NCBI GenBank assembly: GCA_022508705.1
Contig: JAFLUO010000002.1
Coordinates: 18,848 to 34,498, forward strand
Reading direction: 5' to 3'
From: Oscillospiraceae bacterium
GTDB lineage: Bacteria > Bacillota > Clostridia > Oscillospirales > Acutalibacteraceae
DNA: 15,651 nucleotides
Shown here: positions 1-6,224 of the stretch, in pieces
Layout of the letters: each line of letters begins with the position of its first letter
Numbering within the stretch: the stretch's first letter is position 1
Notes under the pieces: generated by a model
Seen by the model: the letters and a program-made list of their open reading frames with translations, nothing else
Databases searched by the model: none
What the model was told of the DNA's origin: nothing
Translations under genes and position numbers: made by a program

Positions 1-10
1 TTTTGCAGAC

Positions 11-54
11 TTATGATTTTTACTGAATCATTATTGATACAATAAAAATCATAA
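11..54. repeat. AT-rich 12-bp inverted repeat downstream of the SASP gene
   Basis: Positions 11-22 (ttatgattttta) and 43-54 (taaaaatcataa) are perfect 12-bp complementary arms around a 20-nt spacer. The spacer holds a smaller atca/tgat pairing. It lies 17 nt past the SASP stop codon. No clear U-tract follows it in the minus direction, so it is a weak candidate for a canonical terminator. It may instead be a 3' stabilising hairpin or a protein-binding site. Confidence 0.55.
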
Positions 55-71
55 TTTACGAAATAAAATTC

Positions 72-266
72 TTATTTCATGCTGTCTTCATAAGACTTGA
101 TCATCTTTTTGACCATCTGTCCGCCGACAGAACCAGCCTGCTTAGATGTGAGGTCACCGTTATAGCCGTTCTTAAGGTTAACGCCTACTTCAGAAGCAGC
201 CTCCATCTTGAATCTATTGAGAGCTTCACGTGCTTCGGGCACCATGCTCTTTGAATTCTTAGCCAT
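72..266 (-). CDS. Small acid-soluble spore protein, alpha/beta type
   Basis: Encodes a 64-residue alpha/beta-type SASP. These proteins coat and protect DNA in the dormant forespore and are degraded at germination. Family hallmarks visible: an N-terminal helix region (VPEAREALNRFKMEAASEVG, residues 9-28) containing the GPR cleavage context MEAASE, with the expected cut after Glu22, and a C-terminal helix after a conserved Gly-rich stretch (AGSVGGQMVKKMI, residues 44-56). The ATG at 266-264 was chosen because an AGAGGGGTG Shine-Dalgarno sequence sits just upstream; the frame stays open to 332 but that extension has neither SD nor family similarity. The protease that would cleave this protein, GPR, is encoded at 4843-5715. 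Expression in the forespore under SigG is known for the family, but I could not identify a convincing SigG promoter in 267-351. Confidence 0.96.
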   Translation of the reverse strand: MAKNSKSMVPEAREALNRFKMEAASEVGVNLKNGYNGDLTSKQAGSVGGQMVKKMIKSYEDSMK

Positions 267-351
267 TGTAATTACACCCCTCTTACTAAAATATTCTTTG
301 CGTTTGCAGTAATAGTTTGAACCGAATTTCAAAATATATTATTGGTAAATT

Positions 352-1227
352 TTACTTTCCGAAATCCCTCAGACTTCTGAATTCATACCCTTGCGCTCGT
401 GCCTCATCAATGATCCTCGCCATTGCTCCTGCGTTATCGGAAGAAACACTGTGGAGAAGTATGACAGCGCCGGGGTGAAGTCTTGCGATTACTTTTTCGT
501 AAGCGTAATCGGCACCCTTTTGAGCGCTTGTATCCCAATCGGCGTACGAAAGCGACCAGAAAACACTTGAATAGCCCATAGAGCCTACAAGGTTTAGTGC
601 TTCGTCTGTATATTCACCCTTAGGAAATCTGAAATAAGGTTCGCAGTATCCGTTAAAATTCTCTTTTAAATAGTCTTCAAAGCCTTGAATTTCCGTTTTC
701 ATTTGCTCCCGTGAAATCTCGGCAAATGACGGATGCGTTACGGAATGGTTGCCCACAATATGCCCTTCGGAAATCATTCTGTTTATAAGCTCGGGATTGT
801 CTTTAACCTCGTTTAAGGTACAAAAGAACGCCGCAGGAACATTTTTTTCTTTTAACACATCAAGAATTTTTGAAGTATAACCGTTTTCATATCCGCAGTC
901 AAAGGTTAAATACAAAACTTTATCCGTTGACACGGTGTCAAGACAAAATGCATTAAATGAGTTATCTTCAAAATATTTTTGTGCCGTTACTGAAATTTCA
1001 TGGGGCTTTCCGTCTTTTGCCACTCCGTAACTGTGGGATTTTTTCTCTTTTGAAAACGTTGCCAAGGCTTCGATTTGTTCGCTTTCGGTTACATTGCTCA
1101 TTTCGGTCACACTGTCAAGTGTACCTTTGCTGTCAAGTGTGCCGTTGTCCTCGTTCGTTGTTTTGCCGCAAGAACAAAGCAGGGAAATTGCCAAGATAAG
1201 AGTTAAAACCTTAAAATAACCTTTCAT
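352..1227 (-). CDS. PdaA-like polysaccharide deacetylase lipoprotein
   Basis: Encodes a 291-residue carbohydrate esterase family 4 deacetylase. Its closest family pattern is PdaA, which N-deacetylates muramic residues during spore cortex muramic-lactam formation; the exact substrate is inferred. It starts with a lipoprotein signal, hydrophobic residues 5-17 and lipobox LCSC ending at Cys20. A low-complexity linker follows (about 21-60), containing GTLDS twice. NodB motifs: motif 1 TFDCGYENGYT (Asp110), motif 2 H161-S-V-T-H165, motif 3 R200-F-P-K-G, and a C-terminal ILLHS motif. The second metal-site Asp of the usual TFDD is Cys111 here; B. subtilis PdaA has Asn there. The SD AGGGA overlaps the stop of the 58-residue gene 7 nt upstream, so both are co-transcribed. 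The SASP gene lies 85 bp downstream on the same strand. Confidence 0.92.
   Translation of the reverse strand: MKGYFKVLTLILAISLLCSCGKTTNEDNGTLDSKGTLDSVTEMSNVTESEQIEALATFSKEKKSHSYGVAKDGKPHEISVTAQKYFEDNSFNAFCLDTVSTDKVLYLTFDCGYENGYTSKILDVLKEKNVPAAFFCTLNEVKDNPELINRMISEGHIVGNHSVTHPSFAEISREQMKTEIQGFEDYLKENFNGYCEPYFRFPKGEYTDEALNLVGSMGYSSVFWSLSYADWDTSAQKGADYAYEKVIARLHPGAVILLHSVSSDNAGAMARIIDEARAQGYEFRSLRDFGK
1112..1147. repeat. 18-bp tandem duplication inside the deacetylase linker
   Basis: Two adjacent 18-nt units, 1112-1129 and 1130-1147, both begin ctgtcaagtgt and differ at two positions. In the minus-strand reading frame they encode NGTLDS and KGTLDS, lengthening the flexible linker between the lipid-anchored cysteine and the catalytic domain by six residues. 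Confidence 0.9.
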
Positions 1228-1234
1228 TTTATCC

Positions 1235-1411
1235 CTACTTCATCATATTTGACATGCCGTCCACAATATCAGTTATTGTGTTCACTGCCTTTTGCGCCGT
1301 TTTCTTCATCTTGCGTTTTGAAGCGCCGCCTGAAACCGAATTTGTAATGACTGCCGCCGCAGTGCCCGCCAAAAGACTTGCTCCCATTACTTTGTACGTT
1401 TTGCTGTTCAT
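1235..1411 (-). CDS. Small 58-residue protein upstream of the deacetylase
   Basis: Encodes a 58-residue protein. Its N-terminal third is small and hydrophobic (VMGASLLAGTAAAVITNSVS, residues 8-27), long enough for one membrane segment. A basic patch follows (SKRKMKKTAQK, 31-41), then an amphipathic C-terminus ending MSNMMK. This layout (alanine/glycine-rich membrane helix, basic linker, short helix) recalls small YtxH-like envelope proteins, but I do not recognise the family. Start: the ATG at 1411-1409 has a good SD (AAAGGGGG) about 8 nt upstream; an ATG at 1415-1413 is in another frame and too close to the SD. It ends 7 nt before the deacetylase start, so it is the first gene of that operon. 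Confidence 0.8.
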   Translation of the reverse strand: MNSKTYKVMGASLLAGTAAAVITNSVSGGASKRKMKKTAQKAVNTITDIVDGMSNMMK

Positions 1412-1431
1412 CCATTAACCCCCTTTGTTTT

Positions 1432-1463
1432 TTTGGTCAAAGAGAAAAATTCTTTTGACCAAA
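1432..1463. promoter_or_regulatory. Perfect 10-bp inverted repeat between divergent transcription units
   Basis: tttggtcaaa (1432-1441) and tttgaccaaa (1454-1463) are perfectly complementary across a 12-nt spacer. Each arm is itself nearly symmetrical (TTTG-NN-CAAA), so the site could also be read as two copies of one operator. It sits just upstream of the SD of the 58-residue gene and about 40 bp upstream of the trmL -35 region. A regulator-binding site or an mRNA 5' hairpin for the minus-strand operon are the two readings; I do not recognise the regulator. Confidence 0.5.
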
Positions 1464-1504
1464 TTTATTTTTTGTTTTTTCCTCAAAAAAATTAAAAATA
1501 TATG

Positions 1505-1533
1505 TTTATAATTTTTACTATAAATGTTATACT
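1505..1533 (+). promoter_or_regulatory. Housekeeping promoter of trmL
   Basis: Extended -10 element TGtTATACT (TATACT at 1528-1533, TG at 1525-1526) with a weak -35 TTTATA at 1505-1510 and a 17-bp spacer. The predicted start is near 1540, giving a leader of about 27 nt with SD aaaggtga at 1553-1560. Confidence 0.65.
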
Positions 1534-1566
1534 TTGTAAAAGAAAAAATTTTAAAGGTGATAATAA

Positions 1567-2073
1567 ATGGAACTTAACATTGTTATGGTAGAGCCTGAAA
1601 TTCCGCAAAATGCAGGCAACGTTGCACGCACCTGTGCCGCAACAGGCGCAAGGCTTCATTTAGTCGGCCCTATGGGATTTACTCCAGATGACAAAAAGTT
1701 AAAACGCGCAGGGCTTGATTATTGGCATCTTTTGGATATTACATATTACAATTCCCTTGACGAATTTTTCGAGAAAAACTCTGACGGCAATTTTTTCTAT
1801 TTTTCAACTAAAGCACAGAATAGGCACACCGATGTTGAATATCCTGAAAAAGTATATATTGTTTTCGGAAAAGAAACGGCAGGTCTTCCTGAAAAACTGT
1901 TATATGAAAACGCCGAAAAGTGCGTTAGAATACCTATGATTAACGAGGCACGAAGCCTTAATCTTTCAAACGCAATAGCCATTGGAGTTTATGAGGTATT
2001 GCGGCAATGGGATTACCCTGAGCTTTTGGAATCGGGAGAACTGAGAAACTATAATTGGGGTGACTTAAAATGA
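1567..2073 (+). CDS. trmL: tRNA (cytidine(34)-2'-O)-methyltransferase, SPOUT family
   Basis: Encodes a 168-residue SPOUT methyltransferase of the TrmL (YibK/CspR) type. TrmL uses S-adenosylmethionine to 2'-O-methylate the wobble nucleotide of some leucine tRNAs in the cytoplasm. Motifs: motif 1 EPEIPQNAGNVARTC (residues 9-23), motif 2 around VFGKETAGLPE, and motif 3 IPMINEARSLNLSNAIAIGV, which forms the C-terminal trefoil knot that binds the cofactor. The length matches the minimal TrmL family, without the extra N-terminal domain of TrmH. SD aaaggtga lies 6 nt before the ATG. The stop overlaps the start of the next gene (ATGA), so the two are translationally coupled. Substrate assignment is by family. 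Confidence 0.95.
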   Translation: MELNIVMVEPEIPQNAGNVARTCAATGARLHLVGPMGFTPDDKKLKRAGLDYWHLLDITYYNSLDEFFEKNSDGNFFYFSTKAQNRHTDVEYPEKVYIVFGKETAGLPEKLLYENAEKCVRIPMINEARSLNLSNAIAIGVYEVLRQWDYPELLESGELRNYNWGDLK

Positions 2074-2438
2074 CTCCCGAAGAGCTTATAGATTTTTGTT
2101 TAAAGAAAAAAGGAGCATGTATTGACCACCCGTTCGGTCCTGACTCAACCATACTAAAAGTTGAGAAAAAAATATTTGCTCAGTTTTTTAAGTTAAACGG
2201 TGAAGACAAAATCACTCTTAACTGTGATATGATGACGGGGCAGTTTTACAGACAGCTTTACCCCGGCACAGTAGTACGGGGCTACCACTGCCCGCCCATT
2301 CAACAGCCTTATTTTAATACGTTCCCAATAAACTGTGAGATTCCAGAAGAAATGATTTATGAGATGATAGACCACAGCTATCAGACTGTTGTGGGAAAAT
2401 TGCCTAAATACGTTCAAAAAAGACTTTTAGAAGAGTGA
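2070..2438 (+). CDS. MmcQ/YjbR family protein
   Basis: Encodes a 122-residue protein of the MmcQ/YjbR family. The fold is known from structures (a CyaY-like, double-wing DNA-binding-like alpha/beta fold) but the function is not established. Visible family features: N-terminal TPEELIDFCLKKKGA, the early HPFGPDSTILKV segment, a central beta-rich stretch with KITLNCD, and the C-terminal helix carrying DHSYQTVVGKLPK, typical of the family's final ILESYRLV-like helix. The start overlaps the trmL stop by 4 nt; there is no separate SD, as expected for coupled re-initiation. A terminator follows 13 nt after the stop. A role with trmL in RNA or DNA metabolism would be a guess. Confidence 0.88.
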   Translation: MTPEELIDFCLKKKGACIDHPFGPDSTILKVEKKIFAQFFKLNGEDKITLNCDMMTGQFYRQLYPGTVVRGYHCPPIQQPYFNTFPINCEIPEEMIYEMIDHSYQTVVGKLPKYVQKRLLEE

Positions 2439-2451
2439 CATAAAAAACTTT

Positions 2452-2492
2452 AGCCGCATATTGCTAAAAACAATATGCGGCTTTAATTTTTT
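2452..2492. terminator. Bidirectional terminator between the yjbR-like and yhaM-like genes
   Basis: A 12-bp perfect stem, agccgcatattg (2452-2463) with caatatgcggct (2471-2482), closes a 7-nt A-rich loop. It is followed on the plus strand by ttaatttttt and preceded by a run of A at 2442-2447 that gives a U-tract in the minus direction. It separates two convergent genes. Confidence 0.92.
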
Positions 2493-2501
2493 ATTATGTA
2501 T

Positions 2502-3464
2502 TTAAAAAAGATTAACTTCAAGGGAAGCATCGTTATATTTATAGAACTTTCGCTCGTCAAGCGCCCAAAGTCTGTTTGTAAACTCCCCTTGTTTAATACC
2601 TGCGGTTGCATCCATTATTTCATAAACGGTGGCATCCATCATGTCAAGCTGAGAGAGTAACTCTGCTTCAAGGAAAAGAGGTCTTACTGCGGCGCCGAAT
2701 TCAGGCTCACCGTGGTGCGAGATACTCATATGCTGTAAAAGGATTGATTTTTCTTTATCTGTTCCGAGTTTTTCGGCGGCCTCGGCTACCATCATAGCCC
2801 CTTTTACAAGATGGCCTATAAGGTTGCCCTCTACCGTATAGCCCGATGCCAGTCCTGTTCCGCTGATTTCAAATTCAATAGTTTTGGCAATATCGTGCAG
2901 CACAGCGCCCGAAATTAAAAGCTCACGGTTTACAAAAGGATAAACCCTGCAAACACCCTCACAAAGCTTAACTATTGAGAGAGTGTGCATCATAAGCCCT
3001 CCGCGGATTGCATGGTGTAGCTTAAATGCGGCAGGAAAACAAACGAGCTTTTCACGGTTTTCATTTAAAAGATAAATAACGAGTTTTTTCAGTCCGTCAT
3101 CTTTAAAATCGGAAACGGTTTTAATTATGCTGTCAAACATATCCTCGCCTTTATAATCTGCGGACTTAACATAATCGTCCAAAGAAACTCCGTCTGCATT
3201 TGTAGCCTCACGGATTCTGTCGATTATAAGCTGGTCATTATCACGGTATTTTTGCAATTTGCCTCTGACTTTAACCAGCATATCGGCAGAAAAATTGTTT
3301 GTAAGAGACGGGGTATAATCCCAAATCTTTGCAAAAATCTCCCCTTCTTTGTCGGAAAGTATAAGGTCAAGGTAACTACTGCCGTTTTTAGCCGCTTTAA
3401 CCTCGCACTGCTTAATCACGGCAAAGCCTTCAACCTGCCCGTTGCCTATATCTGTAAAATTCAT
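2502..3464 (-). CDS. YhaM-type 3'-5' exoribonuclease (OB fold plus HD domain)
   Basis: Encodes 320 residues matching the YhaM/Cbf1 family, cytoplasmic enzymes that degrade single-stranded RNA, and DNA in some cases, from the 3' end with manganese or cobalt. Domain order: an N-terminal OB-fold nucleic-acid-binding domain (about 12-85, with YLDLILSDKEGEIFAKIWD), a linker, then an HD phosphohydrolase domain. Metal ligands visible: His160 in GGLMMHT, the HD pair His190-Asp191 in GAVLHDIAK, and ISHHGEPEFG further on. The length agrees with B. subtilis YhaM (314). ATG 3464-3462 was chosen because AGGT lies 7 nt upstream; two in-frame ATGs further out (3470, 3479) lack an SD. It is read from its own promoter at 3515-3543. 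Confidence 0.93.
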   Translation of the reverse strand: MNFTDIGNGQVEGFAVIKQCEVKAAKNGSSYLDLILSDKEGEIFAKIWDYTPSLTNNFSADMLVKVRGKLQKYRDNDQLIIDRIREATNADGVSLDDYVKSADYKGEDMFDSIIKTVSDFKDDGLKKLVIYLLNENREKLVCFPAAFKLHHAIRGGLMMHTLSIVKLCEGVCRVYPFVNRELLISGAVLHDIAKTIEFEISGTGLASGYTVEGNLIGHLVKGAMMVAEAAEKLGTDKEKSILLQHMSISHHGEPEFGAAVRPLFLEAELLSQLDMMDATVYEIMDATAGIKQGEFTNRLWALDERKFYKYNDASLEVNLF

Positions 3465-3514
3465 AAACATTACCTGCATTTCATTAAAATCTATGATAAT
3501 TTATTGTATCATAA

Positions 3515-3543
3515 ATTATACACAAAACGCAAGGTGTTTGCAA
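3515..3543 (-). promoter_or_regulatory. Promoter of the yhaM-like gene
   Basis: On the minus strand TTGCAA (3543-3538) and a perfect TATAAT (3520-3515) are separated by 17 bp. The -35 element overlaps the last codons of the 41-residue gene. The predicted start is near 3508, about 44 nt before the chosen ATG. Confidence 0.75.
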
Positions 3544-3669
3544 TTAACCGAATAGCATAAATTCACTGTTTGTTTTTGCAATAAAGAATCCACACATTCC
3601 TGCAGTCAGTAAAACCGTAAGTATGGCGGTAATAAAATAATACTTTAAAATTCTGTAGGTTTCCGTCAT
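3544..3669 (-). CDS. 41-residue single-pass membrane protein overlapping spoIIP
   Basis: Encodes a 41-residue protein whose ATG overlaps the spoIIP stop by 4 nt (ATGA), so translation is coupled to SpoIIP. It begins MTETYRILKYYFITAILTVL, and one hydrophobic segment (about 11-30) is followed by AKTNSEFMLFG. The short polar N-terminus with Arg/Lys and one membrane span suggest a membrane miniprotein in the same compartment as SpoIIP. In B. subtilis the gene after spoIIP, yqxA, also encodes a small membrane protein, but the length and sequence here do not let me call it a homologue. Evidence for coding: exact overlap, clean transmembrane pattern, and position before the yhaM promoter. Confidence 0.72.
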   Translation of the reverse strand: MTETYRILKYYFITAILTVLLTAGMCGFFIAKTNSEFMLFG

Positions 3670-4772
3670 TTATTGTCACATTCCTTTATTATTTCAACTA
3701 TTGATTTTCCGAGTATTTCCGCTGAATAAACTGCTTCTCGAATTGTATTTGATTCAGTGCCTATATCAATATTTACAGCGCAGGAAGTTAAATCCATATT
3801 ATATTTTCGTGCACAGAACAAAAGCGGACGGGCTATATGCGGATAAGAATCGGTTAACGATTTTTGAAGATGAAGTGCAAATGTAAGATTCTTTTCCCAA
3901 TTAGGAAATTTTGCAACTGCGCCATCCTCACAGCCTGTTGTTATCTGAATTTGAGCAACCTTTTTGCCGTCAATTTCAGTTACGGTTTTAACCTTGCTTC
4001 CGTCTTTTCGGCTAATCGAGTCACGGTGAAGGTCAATTACAATTTGAATTGACGGATTAGCCCTTAAAATATCGGCAATTTTTTCACGGGAGCGGTCAAA
4101 TGCACCGCTGTAAGAAGAATCGTAAATCGTTTTATCGTGAATTACCTTATAACCGTATGATTCTATAGTACTGCAAAGAGCATCGCCTACTCTTATGATA
4201 CCGAGGGTTTCGGGATCGGCAATAAGTGAATTAGAATAAAATTCATTCTCCGTAATTTGATAGCTCTCAGATGAATGAGTGTGGTAAACCAGCACAACCG
4301 GCTGAGTTTTATCTTTATTTATATTTGCATAAATATCCTTTTTCAAATAGGAGTCAATATTTATATCGTTGTTTTTTGTTGTATTCCTAAGATACAGTGA
4401 ACCTATTGCAGAGGTTGCGTTTTTTGAAGAATAGTCCTCTGAGATTATTGCTCCATCGTTAGAAGCATCTGCCAATATTTCTTTTGCTTTCGTTTCGGCA
4501 TTTGTAATATCACTGTAAACAGACGGGAAAATATTTGACACATTTTTAATTTCAGCTTTATTTTTTTCTGAATCAGTTTTTACGGTTTCGGTTTCAATTT
4601 CTTCGGAATTAACTGTTTGTACGGTTTCTTCTTCCGTTTTACTTAATGCTTTTTGCGGAACTAAAAATACTCCGCATACAATAGCTATTGACAAAATCAA
4701 GCAAAAAAATGCGATTTTATTTAAATTAAACGCTTTTCTTCTGCGCCGTCTTGTCCGTCTTCGTCTTCTCAT
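3666..4772 (-). CDS. spoIIP: Stage II sporulation protein P (SpoIIP)
   Basis: Encodes 368 residues of SpoIIP, the zinc-dependent amidase/endopeptidase that with SpoIID and SpoIIM cuts septal peptidoglycan during engulfment. The N-terminus is extremely basic (ten Arg among the first 12 residues), then a transmembrane anchor (about 19-38), a Glu/Lys/Thr-rich linker (about 41-80), and the SpoIIP catalytic domain from about 155. Amidase-type residues visible: His164/His166 in YHTHSSES, His249 in IDLHRDS, and Glu340 in DIGTESNTIREAV. SD-like AAGGCGG (4788-4782) lies 9 nt before the ATG. It sits 70 bp downstream of gpr on the same strand, the order seen in Bacillus. A short tgaccg/cggtca repeat (4779-4784, 4817-4822) could partly pair with the SD region. 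Confidence 0.97.
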   Translation of the reverse strand: MRRRRRTRRRRRKAFNLNKIAFFCLILSIAIVCGVFLVPQKALSKTEEETVQTVNSEEIETETVKTDSEKNKAEIKNVSNIFPSVYSDITNAETKAKEILADASNDGAIISEDYSSKNATSAIGSLYLRNTTKNNDINIDSYLKKDIYANINKDKTQPVVLVYHTHSSESYQITENEFYSNSLIADPETLGIIRVGDALCSTIESYGYKVIHDKTIYDSSYSGAFDRSREKIADILRANPSIQIVIDLHRDSISRKDGSKVKTVTEIDGKKVAQIQITTGCEDGAVAKFPNWEKNLTFALHLQKSLTDSYPHIARPLLFCARKYNMDLTSCAVNIDIGTESNTIREAVYSAEILGKSIVEIIKECDNK

Positions 4773-4842
4773 ATGGTATGACCGCCTTAAATAATATTTC
4801 AGTTAAATATATATGACGGTCAATAACAGATATTACTTTAAA

Positions 4843-5715
4843 TTAAAACAGAGAAAGAAAAACAGACGGCTCAATTTCTGTTTGCAATGCGCAGTTTATT
4901 GCCAGCGCCAAAAGATTTGCCGCTCGTTCAATTACCGTATCAATATCCCCGGGAGTTACCATAGTTTCTTTTAAATCAGAGGGAATTTTTTCGGCATCAA
5001 TCCTTCTGTCCGTCAAATCGTTGATAAGAGTGATACCGTCAACAACGGTAGGAACGCCGATTGACACCACGGGAACGGACATTGTTGATTCATCAATTCT
5101 TGCTCTTGCGTTGCCTACTCCCGACCCCGGGATTATACCCGTGTTTGAAATTTGAACGGTTTTTCCCAGCCGTGACAGGCGACGGGCTGCTAATGCGTCA
5201 ACAGTTATTATTGCAACGGGCTTTACAATATCTGCAACCGATTTAATATACTCAGCAGTTTCAATACCCGTCTGCCCTAACACGCCAGTTGAAACGGAAG
5301 CTACTGAGCGAATGTTTTCAATATCAAGATCCTTTTTCATTTCATCTTTTATGTGCCGTGTAGCAAAAATTTTTCCTGCACACATAGGGCCCAAAGCGTC
5401 AGGGGTAATATTCTCATTGCCCAAACCTGCAACGAGTACAGAACCGTTTTCTTTCGGCAGTAAATCACGGATAATTGAAGAAAGCGCTGTAAGGCGGCCG
5501 TCAAGTAGCTCAGATTCGTGAGAAAATTCGGGTAAATCAACGGTTATATATTTGCCTATGGGTTTTCCCACCGATTTTTCCCCTGCACTGTTTAATATTT
5601 CAATTTCTGTCACAAAGGCATTTTCTTTTCGCCAATGAGTAACCTTTATTCCCTCTTGTTCGCTTTTTTCTAAAATTTCCTGTCTTTCAAGGGCTAAATC
5701 AGTTCTGTAATTCAC
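4843..5715 (-). CDS. gpr: GPR germination protease
   Basis: Encodes 290 residues of GPR, the atypical aspartate protease that is made as a zymogen in the forespore and degrades SASPs at germination (family A25). The conserved N-terminus NYRTDLALERQEI is present. The two acidic residues of the active site are visible: Asp106 in NITPDALGP and Asp173 in IITVDALAARRL, followed by the diagnostic ISNTGIIPGSGVGNAR and VPTVVDGITLI stretches. The start is GTG at 5715-5713, with a strong SD AAAGGAGG (5730-5723) 7 nt upstream; the longer open frame to 5844 has no SD and runs into the rpsT promoter. It is shorter than B. subtilis GPR (about 368) but all core blocks are present. A candidate SigG promoter lies at 5739-5767, and spoIIP follows. 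Confidence 0.97.
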   Translation of the reverse strand: MNYRTDLALERQEILEKSEQEGIKVTHWRKENAFVTEIEILNSAGEKSVGKPIGKYITVDLPEFSHESELLDGRLTALSSIIRDLLPKENGSVLVAGLGNENITPDALGPMCAGKIFATRHIKDEMKKDLDIENIRSVASVSTGVLGQTGIETAEYIKSVADIVKPVAIITVDALAARRLSRLGKTVQISNTGIIPGSGVGNARARIDESTMSVPVVSIGVPTVVDGITLINDLTDRRIDAEKIPSDLKETMVTPGDIDTVIERAANLLALAINCALQTEIEPSVFLSLF

Positions 5716-5738
5716 TTTTGTGCCTCCTTTTTTCGTTT

Positions 5739-5767
5739 TATTATGCCAAAAAGAAAAAATACTATCC
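5739..5767 (-). promoter_or_regulatory. Candidate SigG-type promoter of gpr
   Basis: The minus strand carries CATAATA (5745-5739), which matches the forespore SigG -10 consensus CATnnTA. GGATA (5767-5763) lies 17 bp upstream, one mismatch from the -35 GHATR. The expected start is near 5732, leaving only about 17 nt of leader with the SD at its beginning. This is consistent with the known SigG control of gpr in Bacillus but is pattern matching only. Confidence 0.5.
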
Positions 5768-5784
5768 AAATTATAAAAAAAAAC

Positions 5785-5813
5785 TTGATTTTTATTTACA
5801 TTCGTGATAATAT
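5785..5813 (+). promoter_or_regulatory. Strong promoter of rpsT
   Basis: TTGATT (5785-5790), a 17-bp spacer and TAATAT (5808-5813), with an extended -10 TG at 5805-5806. The start is predicted near 5820, giving a leader of about 25 nt that carries the SD aggaggt (5831-5837). Confidence 0.8.
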
Positions 5814-5844
5814 ATACCCCGTAAATGCGAAGGAGGTGTGACAA

Positions 5845-6102
5845 ATGCCCAATATTAAATCAGCTAAAAAGCGTGTTCTCGTAAACAAAACAAAGGCACA
5901 GCGTAACAAGTCTGCAAATTCAGCTCTTAAAACTGCTATTAAAAAGGCTAACGCTGCTATCGAAGCAAACGCTGCCGATAAGGAAGAGCTTGTAAAGCTT
6001 GCTGTCAAGAAAATCGACCAGGCTGCTGCTAAAAACCTTATCCATAAAAACAACGCTGCTCGTAAAAAGTCCGCCCTCGTGACGAAGCTTAACAAAGCAT
6101 AA
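5845..6102 (+). CDS. rpsT: 30S ribosomal protein bS20
   Basis: Encodes an 85-residue, lysine- and alanine-rich bS20, which binds the 16S rRNA 5' and 3' minor domains and stabilises the small subunit. The family signature is clear: MPNIKSAKKRVLVNKTKAQR at the N-terminus, and KNLIHKNNAARKKSALVTKL at the C-terminus. The length is normal. SD aaggaggtg is 7 nt from the ATG. It is divergent from gpr, the same gene pair arrangement as in B. subtilis. It is monocistronic: strong promoter upstream and intrinsic terminator 21 nt after the stop. Confidence 0.98.
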   Translation: MPNIKSAKKRVLVNKTKAQRNKSANSALKTAIKKANAAIEANAADKEELVKLAVKKIDQAAAKNLIHKNNAARKKSALVTKLNKA

Positions 6103-6123
6103 GTCATTGTTTCGGAAGTTTTG

Positions 6124-6158
6124 TGCCGCTGCAAAATGCAGCGGTATTTTTCTTTTTA
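6124..6158 (+). terminator. Terminator of rpsT
   Basis: A 10-bp stem, tgccgctgca (6124-6133) with tgcagcggta (6137-6146), one G-U pair and a 3-nt loop, is followed by tttttcttttt. Confidence 0.92.
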
Positions 6159-6163
6159 TCTCA

Positions 6164-6192
6164 TTGACTTTTATAAAAAAATTGTTTATAAT
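6164..6192 (+). promoter_or_regulatory. Near-consensus promoter of the 59-residue gene
   Basis: TTGACT (6164-6169) and a perfect TATAAT (6187-6192) with a 17-bp spacer. It starts just after the rpsT terminator U-tract, so the next gene is an independent unit. Confidence 0.85.
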
Positions 6193-6224
6193 ACTTACAT
6201 ATTAAATTTTGGAGGAAGTTTTTT

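Noticed and set aside
267..351. SigG promoter for the SASP gene
   Set aside because: Expected from biology, but no pair resembling GHATR and CATnnTA at 17-18 bp spacing could be found convincingly in this short gap.
1797..1982. Open frame antisense to trmL
   Set aside because: A shadow of a well-supported gene with no SD or recognisable domain.
5716..5844. 43-codon upstream extension of gpr
   Set aside because: It crosses the rpsT promoter and lacks an SD; the GTG at 5715 has AAAGGAGG at ideal spacing and matches the family N-terminus.
5796..6134. 112-codon open frame antisense to rpsT
   Set aside because: It covers the whole of rpsT in the opposite strand, has no SD, and its composition mirrors the lysine/alanine codons of bS20.
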